Of a stretch of 64,000 nt of DNA, positions 48,202-57,368 are shown piece after piece (the first letter of the stretch is position 1; each line of letters starts with the position of its first letter). Location of the stretch: assembly GCA_028821405.1 (NCBI GenBank), contig JAPPGK010000035.1, positions 1 through 64,000 on the forward strand, written 5' to 3'. Origin of the DNA: Gammaproteobacteria bacterium. GTDB taxonomy: Bacteria; Pseudomonadota; Gammaproteobacteria; Pseudomonadales; Azotimanducaceae. Under the pieces are notes generated by a model. It saw only the letters and a list, made by a program, of their open reading frames with translations. It ran no database searches and was not told the origin of the DNA. The position numbers and the translations under genes are program-made.

Positions 48202-48639
48202 TCAACCGACGAGCGGCGCCGCGTCTTGGGCCAGGGAGGCGAGTTGCCCCAGTTTCGGAAGCAGAAAGCGGGCGAAGACGAACAGGCCGCCGACTACGGC
48301 GCCCAGAACGGTGGTGACGACGCCGGTGAGCCAGCCGATTACCCGGAGCGCTACTCGAAGCTTCGTCTCGCTCCGCTCCACCCTGTCGTCGGCGATGGCA
48401 TTCTGGATGCGCTCGAACCTCTCATCGACGCGCTCGAACCGTTCATCGATGCGCTCGAACCGTTCGTCGATGCGGTCGAACTTCTCATAGATGCGGTCGA
48501 ACTTCTCATCGATGCGGTCGAATCTTTCGGCGACTTCGGCGCGGACCGCGTCGAGCGTTGCGCTCATCGCGGTGAGCGTCTTGTCGACGTGCTCGTAGTG
48601 CACCTCGAGCGCGGTGATTCTCTCGGCTTGGGTGGCCAT
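48202..48639 (-). CDS. Short coiled-coil membrane-anchored protein
   Basis: A 145-residue protein taking ATG at 48639. Residues about 10-90 form a continuous coiled coil with near-perfect heptads (DRIDEKF, DRIYEKF, ERIDERF, ERVDERF). One transmembrane helix follows (about 105-128: VIGWLTGVVTTVLGAVVGGLFVFA). It resembles DUF1640/XhlA-like proteins. The heptads are encoded by six 21-bp tandem repeats. It is divergent from the giant helicase fusion. Function unknown; a link with the helicase is only positional. Confidence 0.7.
   Translation of the reverse strand: MATQAERITALEVHYEHVDKTLTAMSATLDAVRAEVAERFDRIDEKFDRIYEKFDRIDERFERIDERFERVDERFERIQNAIADDRVERSETKLRVALRVIGWLTGVVTTVLGAVVGGLFVFARFLLPKLGQLASLAQDAAPLVG
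48406..48531. repeat. Six 21-bp tandem repeats inside the coiled-coil gene
   Basis: Six tandem 21-base units of the form gatgcgctcgaac(n8) encode the repeated heptads. Units differ by one to five bases. This repeat could expand or contract by slippage. Confidence 0.85.
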
Positions 48640-48722
48640 GGACGTAGTCCCCGACGCGGATGCCTTCGCTTTAGAGCCGGACACGCGACGAGAATACCTC
48701 GCACGGGGCCACATGTGAAGGA

Positions 48723-48750
48723 ATATGATAAATTTCTTTAACTAAAACAA
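48723..48750 (-). promoter_or_regulatory. Possible promoter in an AT-rich patch
   Basis: The 250-base divergent gap holds an AT-rich patch (about 48719-48770) unlike its surroundings. On the minus strand TTGTTT and TCATAT are 16 bases apart, suiting the coiled-coil gene. A clear promoter for the helicase (plus strand) was not found, and its start has no evident ribosome binding site. Confidence 0.35.
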
Positions 48751-48889
48751 AGGATTACGAACAAATGTGTGCGAGTGGTGCGCCGCTCGCCGACTGTCGC
48801 TATGCGCCCGAGTCGGGGATAATTGGCCGATGCTCGTACAGACGACAATGAATGTGCGGCTCTGGTAGCGAGCCGCCGCGCAAGTTCTG

Positions 48890-51800
48890 ATGCGCTACGT
48901 AGCCCTCGACCTAGAGGTCGGCAAGCGAACCGAGCGAATCAACGCCTTGGCTGCCGTCGACTCCGACGGCCGCTCTTTCGTTCGCACCAAGCTCCGGGGC
49001 GCCAAGCTGAGCGATGCCCTGCGCGAACTCGACGACTTCGCCGAACAGGCGGAAATCATCCTTGGCCACAACCTGATCCACTTCGACCTGCCGCACCTGC
49101 GCGCGGCGGCACCGGATCTTCGGCTGCTCGGTCGCCCGGCCTTGGACACGCTCATGCTGAGTCCACTTGCCTTCCCGAAGAACCCGTACCACCGCCTGGT
49201 CAAGCACTATCAGGATGGCGACCTGGTCCGCGAACGACGAAACGATCCGGAGCACGACGCCCGGCTCGCGCTGACGCTCTTCGAAGACGAACGCACCGCA
49301 CTCGGCAGGTCCGGTTCGGACCTGCTGCTCGCCTGGCACTGGTTGACGTCGTGCCGCAGTGACCTCGCGGCGTTCGATGCGTTGTTCAGGGCGTTGCGCT
49401 CCTCGCCTCGGCCATCCGACCACCAAGCAAGGGACGCCATCGATCGTCTGCTCGCGGGAAAGGCTTGCGCCACCCGGGGCGGTGCCATCGTCTCGTGTGC
49501 TGGCGAACAGGGCTGGCCGCTCGCCTACGTGTTGGCGTGGTTGTCCGTCGCGGGAGGGAACTCCGTGATGCCGCCGTGGGTTCGGCACCAGTTCCCGCAA
49601 GCGGGCAAGCTGCTCGCCGAGTTGCGCGACCGCGCCTGCTCGGCGACCGATTGCGGATGGTGCCGTGAAATGCACGACGCCGGCTCGGAACTCCGCCGCT
49701 GGTTTGGTTTCGACGACTTCCGCGCCGAACCGGCCATGCCCGGCGGTGGATCGATGCAGCGTGCCATCGTCCAGAAAGCGATGGCGGGCGAACATGTTCT
49801 AGGACTTTTGCCGACGGGCAGCGGCAAGTCCCTGTGCTACCAGGTGCCCGCCCTGTCGCGCTACCACAAGACCGGGGCGCTGACAGTCGTCATATCGCCC
49901 CTAGTCGCCCTAATGGCGGACCAGGTTGCCGGACTGCAGAACAAGGGCATCGCCTCCGTGGTCACCGTCAACGGCATGTTGTCCATGCCGGAACGCGCCG
50001 ACGCCCTCGACCGCATCCGGCTCGGCGATGCGGCGATAGTTCTGACATCGCCCGAGCAACTGCGCAACCGCGGGGTGGTGGAGTCCATCAAGCAGCGCGA
50101 GATCGGCTCCTGGGTCCTCGACGAAGCCCACTGCCTGTCCAGTTGGGGCCACGACTTCCGCCCGGACTACCGCTACGTGGGCCGGTTCATCCGCGAGCGC
50201 TCCGCCGGCGAACCACCGGCACCCGTCGTCTGCCTGACCGCCACGGCGAAACCCGCCGTCGTCGAGGACATCCTGCGCCATTTCCGCGACGAGGTCGGCA
50301 TCGAGCTTGAAGTCTTCAACGGCGGGGCACAGCGGGACAACCTGACCTTCGAGGTCGTTCCCACGAGTCCGGCGGAGAAGCTCGCGCACATCGACGATCT
50401 GCTCCGTCACCACCTGCCCGCAGACTCGGACGGCGGTGCCATCGTCTATTGCTCCGCGAGGAGACGGTGCGAGGAGGTCGCCGAGTACCTCGCGGCCAAG
50501 CGCTGGTCCGCCGCGCATTTCCACGCCGGTCTTCAACCGGAGCGCAAGAAGCAGGTCCAGGACGACTTCATCGAGGGCCGGCTACGCATCATCGTGGCGA
50601 CCAACGCGTTCGGCATGGGCGTCGACAAGCCGGACGTGCGGCTCGTCGTGCACGCCGACATCCCGGGCTCGCTGGAGAACTACCTCCAGGAAGCGGGCCG
50701 CGCCGGTCGGGATGCCGAGGCGGCGAGTTGCGTGCTTCTCTACACGTCGGACGACGTGGAACGCCAATTCGGGCTTGCCGCACGCTCGCGACTCACCCGG
50801 CCGGAGATCGACGGGATCTGCCGGGCGTTGCGTAACCTGAAAACGAAGAACGACCGCGGCGGGCGCGGCCGGAACAGCGAAGTCGTCGCGACCCCGGGCG
50901 AGATCCTGCTCGAGGACGACGAGCACGCGTTCCGAAGGGACACCCACACCGACGACACCCGAATCAAGACGGCCATCGCGTGGCTCGAAGACGCCCGCCT
51001 AGTTCAGCGTGACGAGAACCGCGCCGAGATCTTCGCCTCCTCGCTCCTGGTCAGCACCCTCGACGAGGCCAAGGAACGCCTTGCCAAGATCGACGAAGGC
51101 CGACGTGCGCCGCTCGTCAGGATCGTCGAAAGGCTGATCAACGCGCCCATCGACGAGGGCGTCTCCACCGACGAACTGATGGCCCTGTCGGGCTTGAGCC
51201 GGGACGGCGTTCGCAACGCGCTCTACGACCTCGAGCAACTTGGCATAGCCAACAACGACACCACGCTCACCGCCTACATCCACGAGGGCATCGAACGCTC
51301 GTCGCAGCATCGCCTTGAGGGCGCAGTCGCACTCGAAGGCGCGCTCGTGGATCGCATGCGGGAACTCGCACCGGATCTCGTATCCCAGGAAACGCCTTCA
51401 GTGCTGCATTTGCGGCCCGTCACGCAGGCGCTCAAGGACGACGGCCACGAAGGGGCGCTGCCGCTCCTGGTCCTCCGCCTGCTGCGTAGCATCAGCATGG
51501 ACGGACGCGGCGAAGACGGCCCCGGCAGTATCGACCTGCGCCAGCTAGACCGCGATCGTGTCGCCGTCAAACTCAATCGCGACTGGCCGGACCTCCAGGA
51601 AACGGCCCGCCGGCGACGTTCGGCCGCGGAGGTGCTCCTCAAGCATCTGCGCGAGCAGCTCAAACCTGGCGTGCAGCGTGCCGATCTCCTGGTCGAGACC
51701 ACCCTCGGCAAACTCCTCAAGTGCATCGAGTCGGACCTGGAACTCCGGAGTTGGGTCCGCGACCCGCGCAAGCTCCTCGACCGAGCCTTGCTCTGGCTGC

Positions 51801-54028
51801 ACGAACAGGAGGTCATTCGCCTCAACAAGGGCCTCGCCGTGTTCCGCCCGGCGATGACCATTCGCGTGGAGAAAACCCGGCGGCGATTCGGCCGCACGGA
51901 CTTCGCCCCGCTGGAACTGCACTACCAGGAACAGGTGCTGCAGATCCACGTCATGGAGGAGTTCGTCAGCCGCGGCCTCGACGCCATCGCCGCTGCCCTG
52001 CAACTGGCGATGGACTACTTCGCCCTGGACCGGGCCACGTTCCTGCGCCGCTGGCTGCCGGATCGCACGGATCTGGCGCGCCAGACCACGCCGGAATCCT
52101 GGCGGGCCATCGTCGAGAGCCTGAACAACCCGACGCAGCGGCGCATCGTCGCCGACGATCGCGAGCAGACCAACGTCCTCGTGCTGGCCGGCCCCGGTTC
52201 CGGCAAGACCCGCGTGTTAGTTCACCGCATCGCCTACCTGCTGCGCGTGCGACGGGAGGATCCCCGCAGCATCGTGGCACTCGCCTACAACCGCCACGCG
52301 GCCGTGGAGATCCGCCGCCGCTTAGACGAACTCGTTGGCGCGGACTCCCGGGGCGTCACCGTTCTCACCTGCCACGGCATGGCGCTTCGCCTAACCGGCA
52401 CCCACCTCGCCAATCGACCGGCGCTTGCCGACGAGGACTTCGGCGAACTCCTTAAGGAAGCGACCGCCTTGCTGCGTGGCGAGGATTTGCCGCCCGAGGA
52501 GGCGGACGAGCAGCGCGAGCGACTGCTTGCAGGCTTCCGCTGGATCCTCGTCGACGAGTACCAGGACGTCGACGAGGACCAGTATCAACTGATCTCCGCC
52601 CTGGCCGGCAGGACGCTGACCGGCGGCGAGCGCAAGCTGACGCTGTTCGCCGTGGGCGACGACGACCAGAACATCTACGGCTATGCCGGGGCGTCGGTTA
52701 AGTACCTGCGGCGTTTCGAGGAGGACTACAAGGCCAAGACTGTCTACCTGACCCAGAACTACCGCTCGACCGGACACATCATCGACGCCGCCAACGCGTG
52801 GATATCGTCGGCCCGCGAGCGGATGAAGTCGGAGCACCCCATCGAGATCGACCGCTCGCGGCGCAGAAAGCCGAGAGGTGGCGACTGGGAATCACGCGAT
52901 GCGGTGGGCCGGGGCAGGGTGCAGGTCCTGCGCGTACGCGGCGACGATCGTTCCCAGGCAATAGCCGCCTTGTCGGAACTGCGCCGCCTGGCGGGCCTGG
53001 CGTCCGATTGGGACTGGCGAACATGCGCCGTGATCGCCCGCGAATGGCGCTATTTGGACCCGCTGCGCAGCCTCTGCGAACGTGACGGCGTCCCCGTGCA
53101 AGTGGCGCGTGAGGACACGTCGTTCTTCTGGCGCCTGCGCGAGGTCCGAAGGCTGCGCGACTGGCTCGGCACGCTCGCCAACGGCTTGGTCACCGGGGAC
53201 GCACTCCGGACCTGGCTCGCCGAACAGCCGGACGGGGACTGGTCGGACGTGCTGGCGGAAGCCCTCGACGACTACCTGCTGGAAACCGGCGGCGCGGAAA
53301 CCTCGGTCCAGGCGTTCACCGCCTGGCTTGCGGAGTGGGGCCGCGACTTTCGCCGGCGTCAGACCGGGCTTTTGCTCGTGACGGCGCACTCTGCCAAGGG
53401 ACGGGAATTCGACCATGTGGTCATACTGGACGGCGGCTGGGGACAGAACGACCCCGGCTACCGGATCCGGCTGTCGGACGAGGTGCTGCGGCTCTACTAC
53501 GTCGCCATGACCCGCGCCCGTCAAACGTTGACGCTCTTGAGGATGTCGAGGGCGAACGTCCTTCAGCTTCGGGATCCCGGGCTGGCGCAGCATCGCGGCG
53601 GCGACTATTGGTCGCAGGAGATGCCCGCCCTCGTCCACCGCGAACACGTCGTCCGCACCCAACCGCCTCCAGAGTTAGACATGCGCTACGAACCGTTGGA
53701 CCTCAAGGATGTCGACCTAGGGTTCGCGGGAAAGCACTGGTCGAAGCACCCCGTGCACGGGGCGATCAGCGCGCTGCGAACCGGCGATCCTCTCGAGGTT
53801 CGCGAGAACGGCGGCAGGTGGCTACTTGCCGATGCCAACGGCCAGGACGTGGGACAGCTCGCAGGGAACTACCGCCCACCGTCGGACCGGTGCCAGGCGC
53901 GCGTCCACGCAATCGTCGGTTGGGACCGGCTCGACGGCACGCCGAGCCAGCAGGACCGGGCGTTGCAGGAGTCTTGGGAGGTCGTCGTGCCGGAGCTGAT
54001 CTACGACACGCGAGGGACTGAGGAATAG
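48890..54028 (+). CDS. DEDD exonuclease-RecQ-UvrD helicase fusion protein
   Basis: A 1712-residue three-part protein. Residues 1-140 look like a DnaQ-type 3'-5' exonuclease: D7/E9 (ALDLEV), D66 (GHNLIHFD), D86 and H122-D123. Residues about 285-640 form a RecQ-type SF2 helicase: LPTGSGKSLCYQ, VLDEAHCLSSWGHDFRPDY, LTATAKP, AFGMGVDKPDVR and QEAGRAGRD. Residues about 700-830 look winged-helix-like, without RecQ zinc cysteines. Residues about 1095-1560 form a UvrD-type SF1 helicase: LAGPGSGKTRVL, LVDEYQDVDE, GDDDQNIYGYAG, TAHSAKGREFDHV and YVAMTRARQ. It should degrade or unwind DNA with two motors. The ATG has no visible Shine-Dalgarno. A decayed copy of its C-terminal half lies downstream. DNA repair or phage defence are both possible. 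Confidence 0.88.
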   Translation: MRYVALDLEVGKRTERINALAAVDSDGRSFVRTKLRGAKLSDALRELDDFAEQAEIILGHNLIHFDLPHLRAAAPDLRLLGRPALDTLMLSPLAFPKNPYHRLVKHYQDGDLVRERRNDPEHDARLALTLFEDERTALGRSGSDLLLAWHWLTSCRSDLAAFDALFRALRSSPRPSDHQARDAIDRLLAGKACATRGGAIVSCAGEQGWPLAYVLAWLSVAGGNSVMPPWVRHQFPQAGKLLAELRDRACSATDCGWCREMHDAGSELRRWFGFDDFRAEPAMPGGGSMQRAIVQKAMAGEHVLGLLPTGSGKSLCYQVPALSRYHKTGALTVVISPLVALMADQVAGLQNKGIASVVTVNGMLSMPERADALDRIRLGDAAIVLTSPEQLRNRGVVESIKQREIGSWVLDEAHCLSSWGHDFRPDYRYVGRFIRERSAGEPPAPVVCLTATAKPAVVEDILRHFRDEVGIELEVFNGGAQRDNLTFEVVPTSPAEKLAHIDDLLRHHLPADSDGGAIVYCSARRRCEEVAEYLAAKRWSAAHFHAGLQPERKKQVQDDFIEGRLRIIVATNAFGMGVDKPDVRLVVHADIPGSLENYLQEAGRAGRDAEAASCVLLYTSDDVERQFGLAARSRLTRPEIDGICRALRNLKTKNDRGGRGRNSEVVATPGEILLEDDEHAFRRDTHTDDTRIKTAIAWLEDARLVQRDENRAEIFASSLLVSTLDEAKERLAKIDEGRRAPLVRIVERLINAPIDEGVSTDELMALSGLSRDGVRNALYDLEQLGIANNDTTLTAYIHEGIERSSQHRLEGAVALEGALVDRMRELAPDLVSQETPSVLHLRPVTQALKDDGHEGALPLLVLRLLRSISMDGRGEDGPGSIDLRQLDRDRVAVKLNRDWPDLQETARRRRSAAEVLLKHLREQLKPGVQRADLLVETTLGKLLKCIESDLELRSWVRDPRKLLDRALLWLHEQEVIRLNKGLAVFRPAMTIRVEKTRRRFGRTDFAPLELHYQEQVLQIHVMEEFVSRGLDAIAAALQLAMDYFALDRATFLRRWLPDRTDLARQTTPESWRAIVESLNNPTQRRIVADDREQTNVLVLAGPGSGKTRVLVHRIAYLLRVRREDPRSIVALAYNRHAAVEIRRRLDELVGADSRGVTVLTCHGMALRLTGTHLANRPALADEDFGELLKEATALLRGEDLPPEEADEQRERLLAGFRWILVDEYQDVDEDQYQLISALAGRTLTGGERKLTLFAVGDDDQNIYGYAGASVKYLRRFEEDYKAKTVYLTQNYRSTGHIIDAANAWISSARERMKSEHPIEIDRSRRRKPRGGDWESRDAVGRGRVQVLRVRGDDRSQAIAALSELRRLAGLASDWDWRTCAVIAREWRYLDPLRSLCERDGVPVQVAREDTSFFWRLREVRRLRDWLGTLANGLVTGDALRTWLAEQPDGDWSDVLAEALDDYLLETGGAETSVQAFTAWLAEWGRDFRRRQTGLLLVTAHSAKGREFDHVVILDGGWGQNDPGYRIRLSDEVLRLYYVAMTRARQTLTLLRMSRANVLQLRDPGLAQHRGGDYWSQEMPALVHREHVVRTQPPPELDMRYEPLDLKDVDLGFAGKHWSKHPVHGAISALRTGDPLEVRENGGRWLLADANGQDVGQLAGNYRPPSDRCQARVHAIVGWDRLDGTPSQQDRALQESWEVVVPELIYDTRGTEE

Positions 54029-54199
54029 GAAGCTTCTACCAACTACCGGGCTGCAAATGTGAAGGAACAACCGATGGCAGCCGACGGGTTTTCCCTTCTC
54101 GCCAACCCGCTCCGTGCACCCGCAGCCAAGCAGGGGTCAGTCGAGTCGCGTAAGATAACTGGCAAGGCTGGATCAGGACGAGGCTAGGGAGAGTGTCGC

Positions 54200-54436
54200 T
54201 TGCCCACCGTGCTTCGACACGGGCCGTACTGGTTCTTCTTCTGCTCGAACGAAGCCGGAGCGCCTATGCATGTTCATGTGGCACGCGACCGGGACGTGGC
54301 GAAGTTCTGGCTCGAACCGGTGCGGCTGCAAAGAAGCAGCGGTTTCAGACGGGCGGAAATCAACCGCATATCGAATCTGGTCGAAGAGCACCTCGAGGAG
54401 ATCATTGAGGCTTGGCATGGACACTTCGGTACCTGA
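54200..54436 (+). CDS. DUF4160 protein
   Basis: A 78-residue protein with a TTG start (GGGAG nine bases upstream). It has the DUF4160 pattern: MPTVLRHGPYWFFFCSNE, then PMHVHVARD, AKFWLEPV and the C-terminal EEIIEAWHGHF. DUF4160 and DUF2442 genes are usually found as a pair and are proposed toxin-antitoxin modules; which is the toxin is not established. The next gene overlaps it by 20 bases. The pair stands exactly between the full helicase gene and its decayed copy. Confidence 0.85.
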   Translation: MPTVLRHGPYWFFFCSNEAGAPMHVHVARDRDVAKFWLEPVRLQRSSGFRRAEINRISNLVEEHLEEIIEAWHGHFGT

Positions 54437-54728
54437 GTTGCGGATGTCAACGGTTCTGGACGTCAACGTCTCGGACGACACATTGCGGGTGACCTTGAGC
54501 GACGGAAGGGAGCTGGCCGTCCCGTCTGGCTGGTATCCGCGGCTCGCCCACGCAAACGCGAGTGAACTGCAGAACTGGATGATCATCGACGGCGGCTTGG
54601 GTATTCACTGGCCGCAACTCGATGAGGACATCAGCCTTTCGGGCCTTCTGTCAGGCACTCCTTCTCAGGAGAGTCAGCAGTCGCTGAGTCGCTGGCTGGC
54701 AATGAGAACGATCGCGGCGCCTACGTAG
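54417..54728 (+). CDS. DUF2442 protein
   Basis: A 103-residue protein (or 94 from ATG 54444) with the DUF2442 pattern: LDVNVSDDTLRVTLSDGRELAVPSGWYPRL, LQNWMIIDGGLGIHWPQLDEDISLSGLL. The longer start has GAGG ten bases upstream and overlaps DUF4160, which supports translational coupling. The IHWPxLDEDISxxGLL ending is the family hallmark. It is the partner of DUF4160 in a putative toxin-antitoxin pair. Confidence 0.85.
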   Translation: MDTSVPELRMSTVLDVNVSDDTLRVTLSDGRELAVPSGWYPRLAHANASELQNWMIIDGGLGIHWPQLDEDISLSGLLSGTPSQESQQSLSRWLAMRTIAAPT

Positions 54729-54784
54729 CCCTCGCTCGCACGCGGGAGCGTGTAGCCGGCGTCTCCCCACGGATCTTGAGCTAA

Positions 54785-56640
54785 GAGCTGGGTCCGCGAC
54801 CCGCGCAAGCTCCTCGACCGGGCCTGCTCTGGCTGCACGAGCAGGAGGTCATTCGCCTCAACAAGGGCCTCGCGGTGTTCCGCCCGGCGATGACCATCCG
54901 CGTGGAAAAGACCCGGCGGCGATTCGGCCGCACGGATTTCGCCCCGCTGGAACTGCACTACCAGGAACAGGTGCTGCAGATCCACGTCATGGAGGAGTTC
55001 GTCAGCCGCGGCCTCGACGCCATCGCCGCTGCCCTGCAACTGGCGATGGACTACTTCGCCCTGGACCGGGCCACGTTCCTGCGCCGCTGGCTGCCGGATC
55101 GCACGGATCTGGCGCGCCAGACCACGCCGGAATCCTGGCGGGCCATCGTCGAGAGCCTGAACAACCCGACGCAGCGGCGCATCGTCGCCGACGACCGCGA
55201 GCAGACGAACGTTTTGGTGCTGGCGGGCCCGGGTTCCGGCAAGACCCGCATGCTGGTGCACCGGATCGCCTACCTGCTGCGCGTACGCCGGGAGGATCCG
55301 CGCAGCATCTTGGCACTCGCCTACAACCGCGACGCAGCGGTCGAGATTCGCCGCCGCTTGGACGAACTCGTCGGCGCGGATTCCCGGGGCGTCACCGTCC
55401 TCACCTGCCACGGCATGGCGCTTCGCCAAACTGGCACGCACCTAGCCAATCGTCCGGCACTTGCCGACGACGACTTCGGCGAACTCTTGAGAGAGGCGAC
55501 CGCCTTGCTGCGCGGCGAGGGCTTGCCGCCCGACGAGGCGGAGGAGCAGCGCGAGCGACTGCTTGCCGGCTTCCGCTGGATTCTCGTCGACGAGTACCAG
55601 GACGTCGACGAGGAGCAATACCAGCTGATTTCTGCCTTGGCTGGGAGAACGCTGACCGGCGCTATCTCGACCCGCTGCGCAGCTTGTGCGAACGTGAGGC
55701 CATCCCGGTACAGGTGACGCGCGAGGACACGTCGTTCTTCTGGCGCCTGCGCGAGGTCCGAAGGCTGCGCGAATGGCTCGGCACGCTCGCCAACGGATTG
55801 GTCACGGGGGACGCGCTCCGAGCCTGGCTTGCCAAGCAGCCGGACGGGGATTGGTCGGACGTCTTGGCGGAAGCCCTCGACGACTACCTCCTAGAGACAG
55901 GCGGTGCGGAAACCTCGGTCCAGGCGTTCACCGCCTGGCTCGCGGAGTGGGGCCGCGAATTGCGTCGACGTCAGACCGGTCTCCTGTTGTTGACCGCACA
56001 CCGCGCTAGAGGACTGGAATTCGACCACGTGGTCATTCTGCACGGCGGTTGGGGACAGAACGACCCAGGCTACCGGATCCGGCGGTCGGACGAGGTGCTG
56101 CGGCTCTACTACGTTGCCATGACCCGCGCCCGCCAGACGTTGACGCTCTTGAGAATGTCGGTCGCCAACGAACTGGAGCTTCGGGACGACCCCCGGCCCG
56201 CGCAGCAACGCGGCGACTATTGGTCGCAGGACATGCCCGGACTCGTCCAACGCGAACACGTCGTCCGCACCGAGCCGCCCCCGGAGTTGGACATGCGCTA
56301 CGAGCCGTTGGAACTCAAGGATGTCGACTTGGGCTTCGCGGGCCAGCGCGGGTCGAAGCACCCCGTGCATGGGGCCATCGGCGTACTGCGGCCCGGCGAC
56401 CCGCTCGAGGTTCGCGACAACGACGGTGGATGGCTGCTTGCCGACGCCAACGGCCAGGTCGTGGGACAGCTCGCACGCAACTACCGACCCCCGTCGGAAC
56501 GGTGCCAGGCGCGCGTCCACGCGATCATCGGTTGGGACCGGCAGGACGGGACGCCGAGCCAGCAGGAACGAGCGTTGCGGGAGTCTTGGGAGGTCGTGGT
56601 GCCGGAGTTGATCTACGAGTCCCGAGGAAAACAACCGTAG
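54785..56640 (+). pseudogene. Decayed second copy of the helicase C-terminal half
   Basis: This stretch matches 51748-54028 of the full fusion gene (UvrD part and tail). It starts mid-gene without a start codon. A one-base deletion near 54824 (gcctgc against gccttgc) shifts the frame. A 424-base deletion relative to 52626-53049, with GGCG at the junction, removes the GDDDQNIYGYAG helicase motif and shifts the frame again. Remaining frames are 54875-55717 and 55684-56640. A 257-base tract (54938-55194) is identical to 51902-52158, while flanking parts differ by about 10-15 percent, which suggests gene conversion. The Walker A, DEYQD, TAH and AMTRARQ motifs persist but cannot make one working helicase. 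Confidence 0.88.
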
Positions 56641-56661
56641 GGGATGGGCTTGTCCCATCCC
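56641..56661. repeat. GTAGGGG-type hairpin after the pseudogene stop
   Basis: GGGATGGG and CCCATCCC form a perfect 8-bp stem with a 5-base loop directly after a TAG stop (GTAGGGGATGGG). It resembles the palindromes at 12.04, 29.33 and 42.53 kb. The last residues of the pseudogene (SRGKQP) differ from the intact copy, in line with insertion of this element at the gene end. Confidence 0.6.
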
Positions 56662-56696
56662 GTTGCCAACCGTCGCCTACAAAACCGGATCTGCCT

Positions 56697-57332
56697 TCAG
56701 CCCCGCCCGTTGGCCCGGTCCTCAATCGCCCGGCATACATCCATCAACGCGTCAAACGGCTCCGCGTCGTCCAGCAGCCACCCGTCTTCAACCATCCGCG
56801 CATAGTCGTCCGCCAGCGCCAAGCGAGCGTCTCCCGCCGGAACCAGACGCAAGCTGCCAGCCACCGCCGCCGCGTAGTCCACCCAGTTTCCCGCCGCGTC
56901 CTTCTCACGGAAGAACATGGCCTTGTGCGCCGCAACGCCCTCCGCGATCTCGCCGTCCGCCAGAGCGCTCGCTGCAACGCCTGCGTCGTCGAGCCGAGCC
57001 AGATCGTGCCAGTGCCGGGCGAACCCCTCACCGCGCACCCGCTGCTGCGTACAGAACACGTGCGCCGCCGTCGCCTTCTCCCAGAAGGTCCGCTCCGCCT
57101 GCAGGACGCGCGGTTCCGCCGGTGGGAACTCGACGCCGTACACATGCTCCGCCGCATCGCAGCGAACTGGCATTGGGGCACTAGGCTCTCCCGTCGCCCG
57201 GCCGCCGAATTCCAGCTTCACTTCCGGTCGCCCGTAAACACTTTTCAAGAGCTCGACTGGCTCGCCAACATTGAACGTGCTCGACGCCGGCACGCTCGAC
57301 GAGGTGTTCGTTTCGAAGCAATAGCGGGGCAT
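56697..57332 (-). CDS. AbiEii/AbiGii toxin-family fragment (C-terminal part)
   Basis: A 211-residue protein matching the C-terminal half of AbiEii nucleotidyltransferase toxins (DUF1814): VKLEFGGRATGEP, LQAERTFWEKATAAHVFC, HWHDLARLDD and AHKAMFFREK. The N-terminal nucleotidyltransferase core, with the GG..SLSK and GSxDxD motifs of intact AbiEii (about 290-340 residues), is missing: the frame begins only about 50 residues before VKLEFGG. No AbiEi antitoxin is adjacent. It is probably a remnant of a type IV toxin-antitoxin/abortive infection gene. It lies 36 bases downstream of the SRPBCC-like gene on the same strand. Confidence 0.72.
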   Translation of the reverse strand: MPRYCFETNTSSSVPASSTFNVGEPVELLKSVYGRPEVKLEFGGRATGEPSAPMPVRCDAAEHVYGVEFPPAEPRVLQAERTFWEKATAAHVFCTQQRVRGEGFARHWHDLARLDDAGVAASALADGEIAEGVAAHKAMFFREKDAAGNWVDYAAAVAGSLRLVPAGDARLALADDYARMVEDGWLLDDAEPFDALMDVCRAIEDRANGRG

Positions 57333-57368
57333 CGCGTCAGACCGCTCCCGCCATGGCGAGCCGGTTCG

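Noticed and set aside
48406-48531. Regular 21-bp repeats considered as a CRISPR array
   Set aside because: The units are directly adjacent with no spacers and encode coiled-coil heptads.
48202-54028. Zorya-like system (membrane coiled-coil protein plus helicase)
   Set aside because: The small protein has no MotA/MotB-type membrane segments and the helicase is not of ZorD type.
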